Positions 12,401-24,030 of a stretch of 64,000 nt of DNA are shown here, in pieces. Position 1 is the stretch's first letter. Each line of letters starts with the position of its first letter. The DNA lies in contig NC_036456.1 of the NCBI RefSeq assembly GCF_002775205.1, forward strand, positions 6,401,463-6,465,462. Reading direction: 5' to 3'. The notes under the pieces were generated by a model, which did not search any database, was not told where the DNA came from, and saw nothing but the letters and a program-made list of their open reading frames with translations. Position numbers and translations under genes: made by a program. The DNA comes from Xiphophorus maculatus (lineage: Eukaryota; Chordata; Actinopteri; Cyprinodontiformes; Poeciliidae).

Positions 12401-15400
12401 TCTATCCATCCATCCATCCATCCATTTTCTCCCACTCATCCAGGGTCGGGTTGCAGGTAGCAGCCAATGCTAGTTAGGTAGCTAACTAGTTGAGCCAACT
12501 CCTCCAGGGGAAACCCAAGACATTCCCAGGCCAGCTGAGAAACATAGTCCCTCCTCTGGAAAGACCTAGGGTATTAAAGTCCAAAATGACTCTTTCTTCA
12601 GCCTGACACCATCCCTCACCGTTGGTGTCCACCAGTAGGTTCAAGAGTTGCCACCACAATATGCACGACACTCTTGTGGCCACAGCTCCAATAGGTTGTC
12701 ATGATGTTGGAGGTGCAGTACATGGTCCACTCAGACTCAATGTCTCCCACTTCTCCTGGAACATGTTCGAAGTTTTCCTGGAGATGGGAGTTAAAGCTCT
12801 TTTTCATGAGACTCTGCCAGACGTTCCCAGCAGACCTTCACAACACGTTTGGGCCTGCCAGGTCTGACCGGCATTCTCCCCCACCATCGGAGGCAAGTAT
12901 AGTTCAGTGGACAGCTCTGCACCTCTCTTCGCCCGGGTGTCCAAGACATGCAGTTGCAGATCAGATAAAGTGACAACAAAGTTGATAATTGAACTGCAGC
13001 CCACGGTGTCCTGGCGCCAAGAGCACATATGGGCACCCCGACCCCTGAACATCGTATTTGTTATGGACAATCCATGATGAGCACAGAAGTCCAACAACAG
13101 AACACCACTCGGGTTCAGATCAGGGGGATCATTCCTCCCAACCACACCCCTCCAGGTATCACTGTCATTGCCCACGTGAGCATTGGAGTCCTCCGGAAAA
13201 ACACTCTCCAGTACCCGCTCCAAGGACTCCAAAAAGGGTGGTGCTGTTTGGTGGATAAGCACAAACAATCAGAACCCATCCCCACCACATGTAGGCAGAG
13301 GGAGGCTACCACCTCATTCACAGGGGTGAAACCCAACATACAAGCACCAAGATGGGAGGCAACAAGTATGCCCACTCCAGAGTGAAATATAAATGTTTCA
13401 AGCCTACATGTATTGTAAGTGTCTCAGAAAATTTCTCTTGGAGAAAGGTTCCAGATCTAGAGCCATGTGTTGAGTTCAGTCTGACTATTTCAAGTTGGAA
13501 CCTCTCAACCTCACAAACCAGTCTGAGCTGGTGTGTGAGGTCAATGTCACCACAGAGGTGACGTTGACCTCACACAGGTGACATTCCATATCCAAAGAGC
13601 CAGCTTCTTTAACCGACTATCAGACCACCAAGGTTACTGCCTTTTGACAATACCCATCACACATTGCACCGACCCTTTGGCCCACCCCACAGGTGGTGAG
13701 TTCATGGAAGGGGGACTCATGTCTCTTCTTCAGGCTGAGCCTCACTGTCCTTCATGGGTGAAAGCCAAGCGCTCACCAGAGTGCCCCACTTCCAGCCCTA
13801 GCTCCAGAGAGGGACCCCAGTGACATTGATTGAGAACAATGATTGTACTCATCATAAGGAGTCTTTGGGGTGAAAGTTGTCTGGTCCCTTACATAGGACC
13901 CGTTTGCCCTGGGTGACTCTACTAGGGGCTTGAAGCTCCTGACCGCATAGCTCCTAGAATTACTGGAACATTCAAATCTCTCCACCACCGTAAGGTGGCA
14001 GCACAGGGAGGGAACTGTAAATTCAGTGTCTCAGAAAATATTATATAAAAAGTAAAACCAAACAATACCAAAAACTCACGGTGTGACAATAAACATAAAC
14101 TCCTTCAGGATGTTCAAAGTATTTGTTTGATTTACTTGTATGGATGATCTACAATTTCTTTACAATCATAATAATTTGTTACTTAATATGGATTGCAATT
14201 ATTAAACATTGATATCATTTTATATAACTAATAATGTAGTAATGATTAATAATTACTCTCTATCTTTTCTAGTGCTGCAGAAGCATCGAGAACCAGTTGC
14301 AGCAGTTGTTTACCACACTGGACAAGGCTGCAAAGAAAGCAAGAGGAGAATACAACCACAGTGCTTCTGCGAATGTTTGGATCAAATTAACAGGGACCAC
14401 AGACAGTTCAGTGTCAGACGCTTTATTTGGCTCAGCTCTTGTAGCTTTGCAGGCAGCAAGAAAAAGTGTAAACATCAAAGGAGCAGGAGAAGACAATGTA
14501 GCAGATGGAAATGAGGCAATAAAAAATGGACTAGCTGGGAGAGAAGGAAATTCTAAAAGCAGACAGTTTGGAGGAATTTGGTATCCAGCATTAGGAGCAT
14601 TAGGTGGAATTATGGGTGTAGCAGGAACAGCAGGAGTAATAGGTGGGGCACTGAGTTCAGGGGTTGCAGGAATAGGAGGAACAGGAGGCACAACTGGTGG
14701 AGCAACAGGTGGAGGAGGTACAGGTGGAGCAACAGGAGGAGCAAGCAGTGGCGGAGCAACAGGTGGAGGAGGTACTGAAGGAGTAACAGGTGGAGGAGGT
14801 ACAAGTGGGGCAACAGGTGGAGGAGGTACTGAAGGAGTAACAGGTGGAGGAGGTACTGGAGGAGCAACAGGTGGAGGAGGTACTGGAGGAGCAACAGGTG
14901 GAGGAGGTACTGGAGGAGCAACAGGTGGAGGAGGTACTGAAGGAGTAACAGGTGGAGGAGGTACAGGTGGAGCAACAGGTGGAGGAAGTACTGGAGGAGC
15001 AACAAGTGGAGGAGGTATGGGTGGGGCAACAGGTGGAGGAGGTACGGGCGGAGCAACAGGTGGAGGAGGTACGGGCGGAGCAACAAGTGGAGGAGGTACG
15101 AGTGGGGCAACAGGTGGAGGAGGTAAGGGTGGAGTAACAGGTGGAGGAGGTACGGGCGGAGCAACAAGTGGAGGAGGTACGAGTGGGGCAACAGGTGGAG
15201 GAGGTAAGGGTGGAGTAACAGGTGGTTGTCGCACTGGTGGGGTAGGAGCAACAGGTGGAGAAGCAACAGGCATAGCAGAAATAGGAACAGGGGTGGAAGG
15301 TGTAGCTGCAGCAGAAGCTACAGGGGGATGTGTTGCTGCTGCTGTTTCTGCAGAAGCAACAACAGCTGGAGCTGCAGAAATAATATCTAAAGTTGCAGCT

Positions 15401-15688
15401 ATGACATCTGGAGGAATAATTGCATTAAAGTTAACAATTGATACGATCATATGGGCTAAAGACATAATTTCTCAAATTTCTAACTTTATCAATGACATAA
15501 AGCAGCACAGCAGAGAAATACTCCTTGTGATTGTTTTTTACTTACTGCTACTGGTATCATTCTTTCTCAGTGTAAATGTTGAAATCCTCTTGTCATTTGT
15601 TTTACTGTTTTTGTTTTCAGTGTTGGTGTTGCTGGTCCTTGTAATTCGTGAGAACAAGCTAAACCAACAGAGGGCTAAATCAAGTTAA
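9437..15688 (+). CDS. PARP14-like RRM/macrodomain gene, stop codon in exon 1, glycine-repeat membrane tail
   Basis: Proposed exons: 9437-9608, 10204-10328, 10446-11318, 11456-11692, 11795-12016, 14273-15688; all joins are in phase. Exon 1 ([16 protein letters not shown]...) and exon 2 ([15 protein letters not shown]...) resemble the N-terminal RRM of fish PARP14-like proteins. Exon 1 carries an in-frame TAA at 9581-9583 in the middle of that domain. Exon 3 ends in a shortened first macrodomain ([24 protein letters not shown], with the glycine-rich ADP-ribose loop missing). Exons 3-5 hold a better-preserved second macrodomain ([18 protein letters not shown] ... [21 protein letters not shown]). 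Exon 6 encodes an Ala/Gly-rich stretch, about 20 nine-residue glycine repeats, and two C-terminal hydrophobic helices. No ADP-ribosyltransferase domain is present. Linking exon 6 to the macrodomain exons is inference: phase 0 to phase 0 across a 2.2-kb intron full of LINE sequence. The full-length reading is probably dead; a shorter product starting downstream is possible. Confidence 0.62.
12388..13390 (-). mobile_element. RTE-type LINE fragment (endonuclease region plus 3' end)
   Basis: Minus-strand reading gives LINE endonuclease sequence around 12804-13268 ([37 protein letters not shown]). The 3' end carries an (ATGG)n-type tail (CCATCCATCC on the plus strand, about 12405-12424). Most of the reverse transcriptase is deleted. 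The piece is flanked by a 30-bp direct repeat (starts ATAAATGTTTCAAGCC; about 12354-12387 and 13388-13417). It lies in an intron of the PARP14-like gene. Confidence 0.75.
13431..14026 (-). mobile_element. Second LINE fragment (5' part), flanked by 14-bp repeat
   Basis: Sequence between two copies of GTGTCTCAGAAAAT (about 13417-13430 and 14027-14040). On the minus strand it matches the 5' region upstream of the endonuclease in the same LINE type. It lies next to, and in the same orientation as, the fragment at 12388-13390. The two may be separate insertions or parts of one rearranged event. Confidence 0.55.
14690..15240 (+). repeat. Coding minisatellite, 27-bp unit, about 20 copies
   Basis: Tandem units of the type GGAGCAACAGGTGGAGGAGG(T)... 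encode the nine-residue period GGATGGGGT with variants [18 protein letters not shown] and [11 protein letters not shown]. The frame stays open throughout, so unit changes have kept multiples of three. The reverse strand gives long proline/leucine-rich open frames that are only shadows. Confidence 0.9.
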
Positions 15689-16476
15689 AACAGCTATAAA
15701 ATGCCACAGCATGAGAATCACTGATTTATTCAGAGGAAGTTTAAACGGGCAAGATGCTTTTTATTAGTATGTTTAAGAATTTCATAATAGACTAAATTAT
15801 ATCCAATAAGACGACCTATGTGACACAACATCGGACCCAATTTCGAAAGGTGCAGTAAATCAGTAACAAGCATGAAGAGATTTTTCTTAATGTGTGAATG
15901 TCTAAGAGAGTCCTCCTTAAAACTAAACTGAAGTCTTTAGGTCTTTATAGTGTTGGCAAAGTCAAAAGCTACAAGGGACACAGCCAAGATGCAAAATGAC
16001 TTTTTATATATGCAAGATTTCAGTGTTTTGTTCAAAATCAATGTTCTACAATCTGTTTGTATAATGAAGATGAAGTAAAAGACAAACTAGCAGTAACAAT
16101 GTAAAGATGTTCATGATTATGAAAGTAACAAATTTCTAGTTAGTAGATATACTTTAGTTTTGGAGTCTGTGTTTAGTAATTAATTTTGTTCACTTTCCAT
16201 TTACTTTAGCAATTTATTGGTCAGTTATTGGTTCAGAGTGGTAAAATGTTCTCATGAGTTTTCCATGTTATTACATAATGTTTATTGCAGAATAAAGTGA
16301 TTTTTAGAACGTAGATCTTAAAAGAAAAGTGTTTCCAGCATGGAAGCTGCATATACTTACTAATCAATATAGTTTTATTCTCTCAATTAAATCTGAAACA
16401 CCGTCTTACTCTGCCTGATTTTATTTGTGGTGCTTTTGTTTCACATTTCAGTCTAATTTGAAAATGTTTGATAAGT
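15689..16476. other. 3' flank of the glycine-repeat exon, no gene
   Basis: No coding signal. Parts around 15860-15960 (AGCATGAAGAGA..., TCCTCCTTAAAACTA) resemble 20690-20760, so the local duplication includes this flank. AATAAA-like motifs occur (for example near 16290), so the 3' untranslated region may lie here. Confidence 0.5.
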
Positions 16477-16938
16477 GAATAGAGAACTTTAGAAAAGTTT
16501 TGCTTTCAGATAATCAAGATTCAGACATTTTATTCCCAGTAGATACTCTCCATGTTTGAAAGAATCTACTGATATTTGTTGCAGAGGATTTTAATGTTTA
16601 TTGTTTAAACTTGTCAAGAAAACCCGAGATCATCCCACTTTCACATGCTGGAGATTTTAGCTAAACAGTAACAATAAATAAAGTTACCTTTAAAATTAAT
16701 CACACAAGTGACATCTAGGCCCAACAGTAGACTTAAACTTCTATAAAATCAATCTGGTTGTGTGTGTGTTGTTTTTGTCTCCTGCAAACTTTGCTTTAAT
16801 TCTACTTCTGTTTTCTAATCATAAGAAATCATAGTCAGACAAAGTCATGAAACAGGAAGAGCAGGTTTCCTGGAAAGAAAGAGGAAGTAAGTTTCCAGCC
16901 TGAAGATTCATAAAAATAGTTGAGACTATTCCTTATTT
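16477..16938 (+). repeat. Large inverted repeat, arm A
   Basis: Reverse complement of 18337-18842 over almost its full length, with about 50 bp extra in the other arm. It includes AGGAAACCTGCTCTTCC (reverse) and a run around AACCCGAGATCATCCCACTT. It does not appear to code. Confidence 0.85.
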
Positions 16939-17040
16939 CAGTGTAAGACAGTTTTAAAGAATGAAATCTAAGCATTTTGAGTAATTGGATAAGATTCAAA
17001 GTAAAATACTTATATTAATATTGGTTTCCTTGCAAGAGTA

Positions 17041-17810
<770 letters not shown>

Positions 17811-18303
17811 CTTACAATTACCCTTACACTTGTGGAGACACAAGTAAAACAAATAACTGTAACTTTGGTATCAAATAATTAGAATCATGGATTACTCTGA
17901 GTTTCTTTTCAGAAAACATCACTAATAACTCAGATTGTGATTATAATAAGAGTAACTAATAAGTTATGGCTATCATAATATAAATAAATGCTAAATCAGA
18001 GAGGATAAAAGGTTATAAGTGTGATTTTGACATTTAACTTGAAATGATGTAAAATGTATAACTGCAATTAAAGATCACTGATACGTTGGATGTAGATGGT
18101 AGGCGAAAGACATAGGGGAGCTAACAGGAAAGCAGAGATTTCCAACACCTTACTTGCAGGCACGTGCAGAGTGGGGGATAGATGGGGCTTGAGTCCCTAC
18201 CGCTTTCATCCTTGATGCCCCTAGTGCCCTTTTTGATTTTTGTTTCTCAATAATTTTTTTGAAACTATTATTATTTTTAATCTGTGCATCAGGAGGCCTG
18301 CTT

Positions 18304-18336
18304 GTGCCAATCAGCAATGCTTTTGCTGATTGGCAC
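18304..18336. repeat. Perfect hairpin, 14-bp arms
   Basis: GTGCCAATCAGCAA, a 5-nt loop, then the exact reverse complement TTGCTGATTGGCAC. A second copy with two changes lies near 22119-22151. It sits at the edge of inverted-repeat arm B. Confidence 0.8.
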
Positions 18337-18842
18337 AATAAGGAACAGTCTCAACTATTTTTATGAATCTTCAGGCTGGAAACTTACTTCCTCTTTTTCC
18401 AGGAAACCTGCTCTTCCTGTTTCATGACTCTTTCTGTCTGACTATGATTTCTTATGATTAGAAAACAGAAGTAGAATTAAAGCAAAGTTTGCAGGAGACA
18501 AAAACAACACACACAACCAGATTGATTTTATTGAAGTTTAAGTCTACTGTTGGGCCTTGATGTCACTTGTGTGATTAATTTTAAAGGTAACTTTATTTAT
18601 TGTTACTGTTAAACTAAAATCTCCAGCATGGGGAAGTGGGATGATCTCGGGTTTTCTTGACAAGTTTAAACAATAAACCTTTACTTAACATATTTAGCTT
18701 TCATCTTAGATTATGTAAAACATTAAAATCCTCTGCAGCAAATATCAGTAGTTTCTTTCAAACATGGAGAGTATCTACCGGTAATAAAATGTCTGAATCT
18801 TGATTATCTGAAATCAAAACTTTTCTAAAGTTCTCTATTCAC
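18337..18842 (-). repeat. Large inverted repeat, arm B
   Basis: Reverse complement of 16477-16938. Its two ends recur in direct orientation at 22153-22253 and 22655-22793. Confidence 0.85.
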
Positions 18843-20021
18843 TCTGTCTGAAGTTACTCCTTTTAATCTAAAAAAGGCCCAGGTTTCAAATTCTTAATCT
18901 GATCTTGGAAGAAAGAAAAACATAAAAGATTTTATGATATTCTATGTTTACACTTTTGTTTTTCTCTTCACACAGCATGCTAGCAAAGCTGAACTTCTTA
19001 CTATCACTATTGTTGGTGTTTTTTTGGTTGTTTCTATATTTATAATCAAAAATAATTTCCCAGAGAACAAAAAAGCCATGTGAAGAGAAATTATTTTTAC
19101 AGGCGTCTGCGAAAAAAATGCAACGAATGGACATTCAATTTAAAATCGGTAGGCCTATCAGCAGCCAGAGTGGAAAAAAATATTCCTGTTCTGTGCCATT
19201 TTGTGACGTTAGTTGTTAAATATTGCACAAAATGACCAGATAAAAGATGTACAACAATACCAGATAAAACTTTATGCATAAAGACTGAGCTCTGCAACAT
19301 TAAAATATGGGTAGAACTGCAACTATATAATCATAACTCTCTACTCTTCAGTGTTTCTGTCAGTTTCTGATGGTGCAGCTCTGTGCTGCCTTCAAGAAAG
19401 TGGGACATCAGAGTATCATCCATAAAATTTCACTCACATGGCATTTACTGTGCAAACCAGAGCTTCAGTGAAAAAAAAAGTTCCAGATCTTTTTAATGCC
19501 GTATAAGCATGGGACAGAAACATGGATTATATCTTTATATAGACCTGTCTGTTGATTTATAGATTAATAGTTTTACTGGACATAAATTACAAAGAACAAA
19601 GCTGGTTCTTAATCAAAACCTAATGTGTCAGATTGAAAGTGTCATGGAGTCACTGAACAGCCTCATGATATTAACGTTGTCATAAAAAATAATATTGAAG
19701 AAATAAATCTATCAAATCTAATTAAAAACACAAATAAGCGATAAGCTCCCTATTACTGTTCTCATCTGTAAAATATATTTCTTCTTAGTAATAGATGTGG
19801 TCTCAACAAACTCATGGCACTTTGACAATATTATCGTATCTTTTATCTGAAAACAGAGTCTGTTTTTGACATACAGTCCGTTGTATTTATTATTGCTCAA
19901 AAGGTCTTGCCGTACCACTTTATTCCTCTTTACTTTAATTTCTTAGCTTATTCTTACATTTTGTTCTTCCTTCATTTCCATTTAGTTTTCTTTTATTAGT
20001 ATTGTCCTCTCTTGGTTTATT
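18843..20021. other. No gene seen
   Basis: AT-rich sequence with only short chance open frames. The first ~65 bp (to the GGAAGAAAGAAAAAC motif) recurs at 22730-22793; the rest is unique within the window. Confidence 0.5.
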
Positions 20022-20580
20022 ATGTTCTCTTTAGTTTATTTCCTGTTGCTAGTTTTATTTTTTCTAAAAAATTCTAAAAGAGGACAGTTTGGAGGAATTT
20101 TGCGCCCAGCATTAGGAGCATTAGGTGGAATTATGGGTGTAGCAGGAACAGCAGGAGTAACAGGTGGGGCACTGAGTTCAGGGGTTGCAGGAATAGGAGG
20201 AGCAGGAGGAACAAGTGGGAATGGTGGTACAGGTGAGGCTGGAGGAGCAACAGGTGGAGGAGGTACAGGTGGAGCAACAGGATTAATAGGAGAACAAAAA
20301 ATGCCACCTGTGCCAAGGTTGATACCTGGAGGGATACATAAATTAAAAGAGATGATTCAAAAAGTCAAGTGGGCTGCAGGCATAATTTCTCAAATTTGGA
20401 ACTTGACAAACAACATAAAGCAGCACAGCAGAGAAATACTCATCGCGATTGCTTTTTTACTTACTGCTACTTGTATCATTCCTTCTCAGTGTAAATACTG
20501 AAACCCTCTTGTCAGTCGGTTTATTGTTGCTTTCACTGTTCGTGTTGCTCATAATACATGAAAACAAAGGTCGTTAAAAT
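20022..20580 (+). pseudogene. Second, truncated copy of the glycine-rich/transmembrane exon
   Basis: From about 20066 the sequence matches the last exon of the PARP14-like gene ([18 protein letters not shown] against [18 protein letters not shown]). It keeps only two or three glycine-repeat units, then the region ahead of the membrane helices ([20 protein letters not shown]). Near 20451-20458 it has one extra base compared with copy 1. The frame then ends at a TGA (20499-20501) and the second hydrophobic helix is lost. Upstream of 20066 there is no homology, but the frame is open back to an ATG at 20022 that would give a very hydrophobic leader (MFSLVYFLLLVLFFL). This is probably chance. The 3' flank matches the flank of copy 1. 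Confidence 0.75.
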
Positions 20581-21013
20581 CAAATAGATTTCCAAAATTT
20601 AGGTGAGCCTCCTAAACTAATTTTAGCCCTAGCATGTTGTACTTCCTCACAGTTGTTATCGCTGACCGTTTTGAAGGCTGCAGTTAATCAGAATTAGCAT
20701 GAAGAGAATGTCTAAAATATTCCTCCCTAAAACTATCCTGTGGTCTTGGGTTTTTATGGAACGTTGGGAAATCTTATGAGCACTGTCCAAGACAGACAAA
20801 ATGTATGCACAAATAGAAAAGCTGGCAGCTGAAGGAGGAACAGCTTGTCCTGCTCTCTTCCGTCTTTACTGATAACTTTGCCTGAGCTATTTTTAAAGTG
20901 ACAGTTTTTATAGTTATATTCACATTTTCAACATCATAACTGGATTACTACAAACCTAAGGACTGGGGGATTTTCTTACTTTCATTTTTACCTTACTTTT
21001 CTTCATCTACAAG

Positions 21014-22083
21014 TTGAACCAGGACAAAATGCCTCCGGCCGACCCCAAGGACATTAGCAGTATTATACAACGACTTCAGTCTATAGAAAGGAAGATCAAA
21101 CAGCTGGAGGTGAACTTTGAAATCAACGCTAACTGTGGAAATCAGACAACTCTTCCTCAAATCAACGGAGAGGCTGTACGCCTCGCATCAAGCAGCTCAC
21201 CCTGGAACACTCTGGGTGCCAAGCCGAAGCAAAAGTCTCACACCGCAGATCCGATGAGGCGACTGACAGGGAGAACCCCTCACCTGGACGAATCAGCGTG
21301 GCCGGCTCTGAGCCGAAACCCACCTTCAACCTCAACACCTGCTCCACCAAAGAAAAACAAACAAGCAGCTGCAACCAAAACGGTTGCACCGACCCCGCTC
21401 CCAAGGACAGAGCGACCAGCCCGGGCCTCAAAACATTCTGACTCCGTGGGAATCCCACTGAAAAACAGATTTTCTGTACTCCAGCCTGAGCCTCTGAGTG
21501 AAACCTCGCCTTCAAACATCAACAATGAGGCAAGACCATCACATCCACCCCCCAAAGCCCAAAGGGCAAAGCAGCTGCCAGGAAGACGAAAGGTATGCCA
21601 AAAGTGCTTATTGTTGGAGATGAGGCAGTGAATGGAATCAGTCACATGTGCAATCCCAAGAAAACGAGAATGATTTCTTTTCCTGGTGACACTGTATCTG
21701 ATTTAACTCGTAAAGTTCTTTCGCCAACCGCTGATTAGCCAGATATTGAGTCCTTAGTTGTGCATGTTGGAGCCAACGATGTGGCAAAGCAGAAATCTGA
21801 GATTCTGAAAAAGGACTTTAATATTCTTCTGAAAACTATGGGAACGTTAAAAATGAAGTTATTTCTCAGTGGTCCAATTCCATCACCTCAATGGGGGGAT
21901 GAAAAACACTCCAGGCTGGACATGATAAACAAATGGCTGATTAAAAGCTGCTCTGCCAGCTCAGTGACCTTCATCGATAACCTCTGGATCTATTGGCAGC
22001 GCTTTCACCTATTTGGAAGAAGCGGACGCAATCTTCATAAACATGGGATAAAGCTATTCACTGCAAACCTTTTTCATTTTATC
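21014..22083 (+). mobile_element. LINE ORF1 remnant with SGNH/GDSL-esterase-like domain
   Basis: The first open frame (21014-21631) is a basic, Pro/Ser-rich protein with a short coiled coil near its start (IIQRLQSIERKIKQLE). A frame change near 21590 leads to an esterase-like part: VLIVGDEAVNGI, then VVHVGANDVAKQKSEILKKDF and LSGPIPSP around 21600-21900, broken by a TAG near 21736. Such esterase-bearing ORF1 proteins are known from CR1/L2-clade LINEs of fish. I see no following endonuclease or reverse transcriptase; the sequence breaks at about 22085 into the locally duplicated repeat. Inactive. Confidence 0.7.
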
Positions 22084-22084
22084 A

Positions 22085-22793
22085 ACAAATTATTATTATT
22101 TTTAATCTGTGCATCAGGAGGCCTGCTTGTGCCAATCAACAATGTTTTTGCTGATTGGCACAATAAGGAATAGTCTCAACTATTTTTATGAATCTTCAGG
22201 CTGGAAACTTACTTCCTCTTTCTTTCCAGGAAACCTGCTCTTCCTGTTTCATGACTTTGTCTGAATTTAGCGTTTTATTTTCTTCGGGTGATTCAGAGTC
22301 ACCTCAGTCACCACAGTCACTGTGAAAACTAAAACATATACAAATATTAAAATACAAACATAAACTTACAATACAAACAACAAAACGTACCTCACTGCTT
22401 TCACTGGGGAACACTAATTGTTGACACAACGATTCTACCAGCTTTTAAAGGGCCTGCCCTCATTAATTACGGCAGCCCAAAAGGTACAAAAAAAAAAAAA
22501 AAAAAAACATTACAAAGTGCAAATACCATTAAATAAAACAAAAAAAAACAACAAAAATGCTAATCAAAACAGACAAACATCCATAAACAATCTGTGTCAT
22601 ACTTAATTTAGAAAATTCTTAATTTACTTTAAATAGTCTATCCGTTACAACCGGGAATAAAATGTCTGAATCTTGATTATCTGAAATCAAAACTTTTCTA
22701 AAGTTCTCTATTCACTCTGTCTGAAGTTACTCCTTTTAATCTAAAAAAGGCCCAGGTTTCAAATCCTTAATCTGGTCTTGGAAGAAAGAAAAA
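22085..22793 (+). repeat. Third, broken copy of the local repeat (arm B type)
   Basis: 22085-22253 matches about 18266-18430 (including the imperfect hairpin), and 22655-22793 matches about 18780-18905. The middle (22254-22654) is different sequence containing a poly-A run near 22490-22507. Confidence 0.75.
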
Positions 22794-23524
22794 CCCACTT
22801 GTGAGCAAATTAAAGTACAGTACAATTAGAGCACAAAAAACAATAAGTGATCAACAGTATCAAGATTAATACATAGATTGTCACCTTTCCTAGATAAGTT
22901 TAGATTTATCCATGCCATCTGTGTATGTGTGTATGTGTGCGGGGTGTGTGTGCGTCCAGGCGCAATAGTAAACACATACCTCTAAAGAAAACCTACAGTT
23001 TAACTGTTTTACTGCATTATTTATGGTAGCACGATTAGTCAGTGCTGACTATGAGTTTGTGATTTCCTTCATCACTCAAATTTTAAACTCTTATAGATTT
23101 TTTTTCTGTAACACTTGCTAGTACGATACATGTCAGTAAAAGTTCCTCATCTGTACATGTACTTCTTAAGAACATGTGACAGACAGTAAACAGGCCTATG
23201 TGAGGCTACTCAAATTTAACTTTGATTTTTCCACAGTTAAAGAATTTGTCCAGACTTTTCCAGAATTTGGCCCGGTATCATTGTGAATGATTTTGTTCAG
23301 TTTTTGTTTTCTTGCTGTTGAATCAACACTGATCTTCCCACTGCTTCATGCTTTCTCCAAAATAGTAAATCTTGGTTTAAATACATTTGAAACTCTCTTT
23401 TTTTCTGTAACACTTGCTAGTGTGAAACATGTTAGTAAAAGTTCCTCATCTGTAAATTTATTTCTGAAGAATATCTGACAGGGACAAAACAGGCCTCGGT
23501 GACGATACTTATATGTATCTTTCA
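22794..23524. other. No gene seen; small internal direct repeat
   Basis: Two similar stretches (about 23098-23190 and 23398-23490) share TTTTTTTCTGTAACACTTGCTAGT and AAAAGTTCCTCATCTGTA, so about 90 bp has been duplicated. A GT-rich patch lies near 22921-22950. Confidence 0.5.
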
Positions 23525-23962
23525 GCTTTCCCTACAGTTGAAATTTTTCATTACTAAAACTTATAAATAATCGCCGATCACGATCATTCAGGATTTTTTT
23601 CCGACCACGTTTCTTCCTGGAAGACGATGGTTCCCCACCATCCTTCCAGTTTTTAATGATGCGTTGGACAGTTCTTAACCCAATTCTAGTAGTTTCTGCA
23701 ATCTCCTTAGATGTTTTCTCTGCTTGATGCATGCCAATGATTTGACCCTTCTTAAACAGACTAACGTCTTTTCCACGACCACAGGATGTGTCTTTTGCCA
23801 TGGTTGTTTAAGAAATGAGGAGTTACTCATTGCATCAGCTGGGGTTAAATAACTTGTTGCCAGCTGAAAGATAATCGCCTATGCAGTACTTATCCAATAG
23901 GAGGCTTGTACCTATTTGCTTAGTTAAATCCAGGTGGCGACTTTTTTTTTGGCCAGGGAGTG
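23525..23962 (-). mobile_element. Tc1/mariner transposon fragment
   Basis: The minus strand encodes the start of a Tc1-type transposase at 23532-23801: helix-turn-helix DNA-binding region (GKDVSLFKKGQIIGMHQAEK, EIAETTRIGLRTVQRIIKNW) and the basic link to the catalytic domain. The 5' terminal sequence (CTCCCTGGCCAAAAAAAAAG on the minus strand) ends near 23962 next to TA. The catalytic DDE part is missing. Confidence 0.85.
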
Positions 23963-24030
23963 TAGCTTAGTGACTAATTTTGTTCAAATGTTTTGAAGAT
24001 CATAGTAATAAGAGACATTTTTGTCTTTTA

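Noticed and set aside
12804-13268. Endonuclease-like host gene on the minus strand (such sequences are often annotated as craniofacial development protein 2-like)
   Set aside because: It is LINE endonuclease with an adjoining LINE 3' tail and flanking direct repeats.
14690-15240. CRISPR-like array
   Set aside because: Units are contiguous without unique spacers, inside an open frame, in a vertebrate genome; it is a coding minisatellite.
14269-15465. 398-codon minus-strand proline-rich frame, and a 218-codon leucine/histidine-rich frame, opposite the glycine repeats
   Set aside because: Both are mirror readings of the 27-bp coding repeat; low complexity keeps all frames open. The plus strand has the non-repeat ends, the acceptor site and a homologous second copy.
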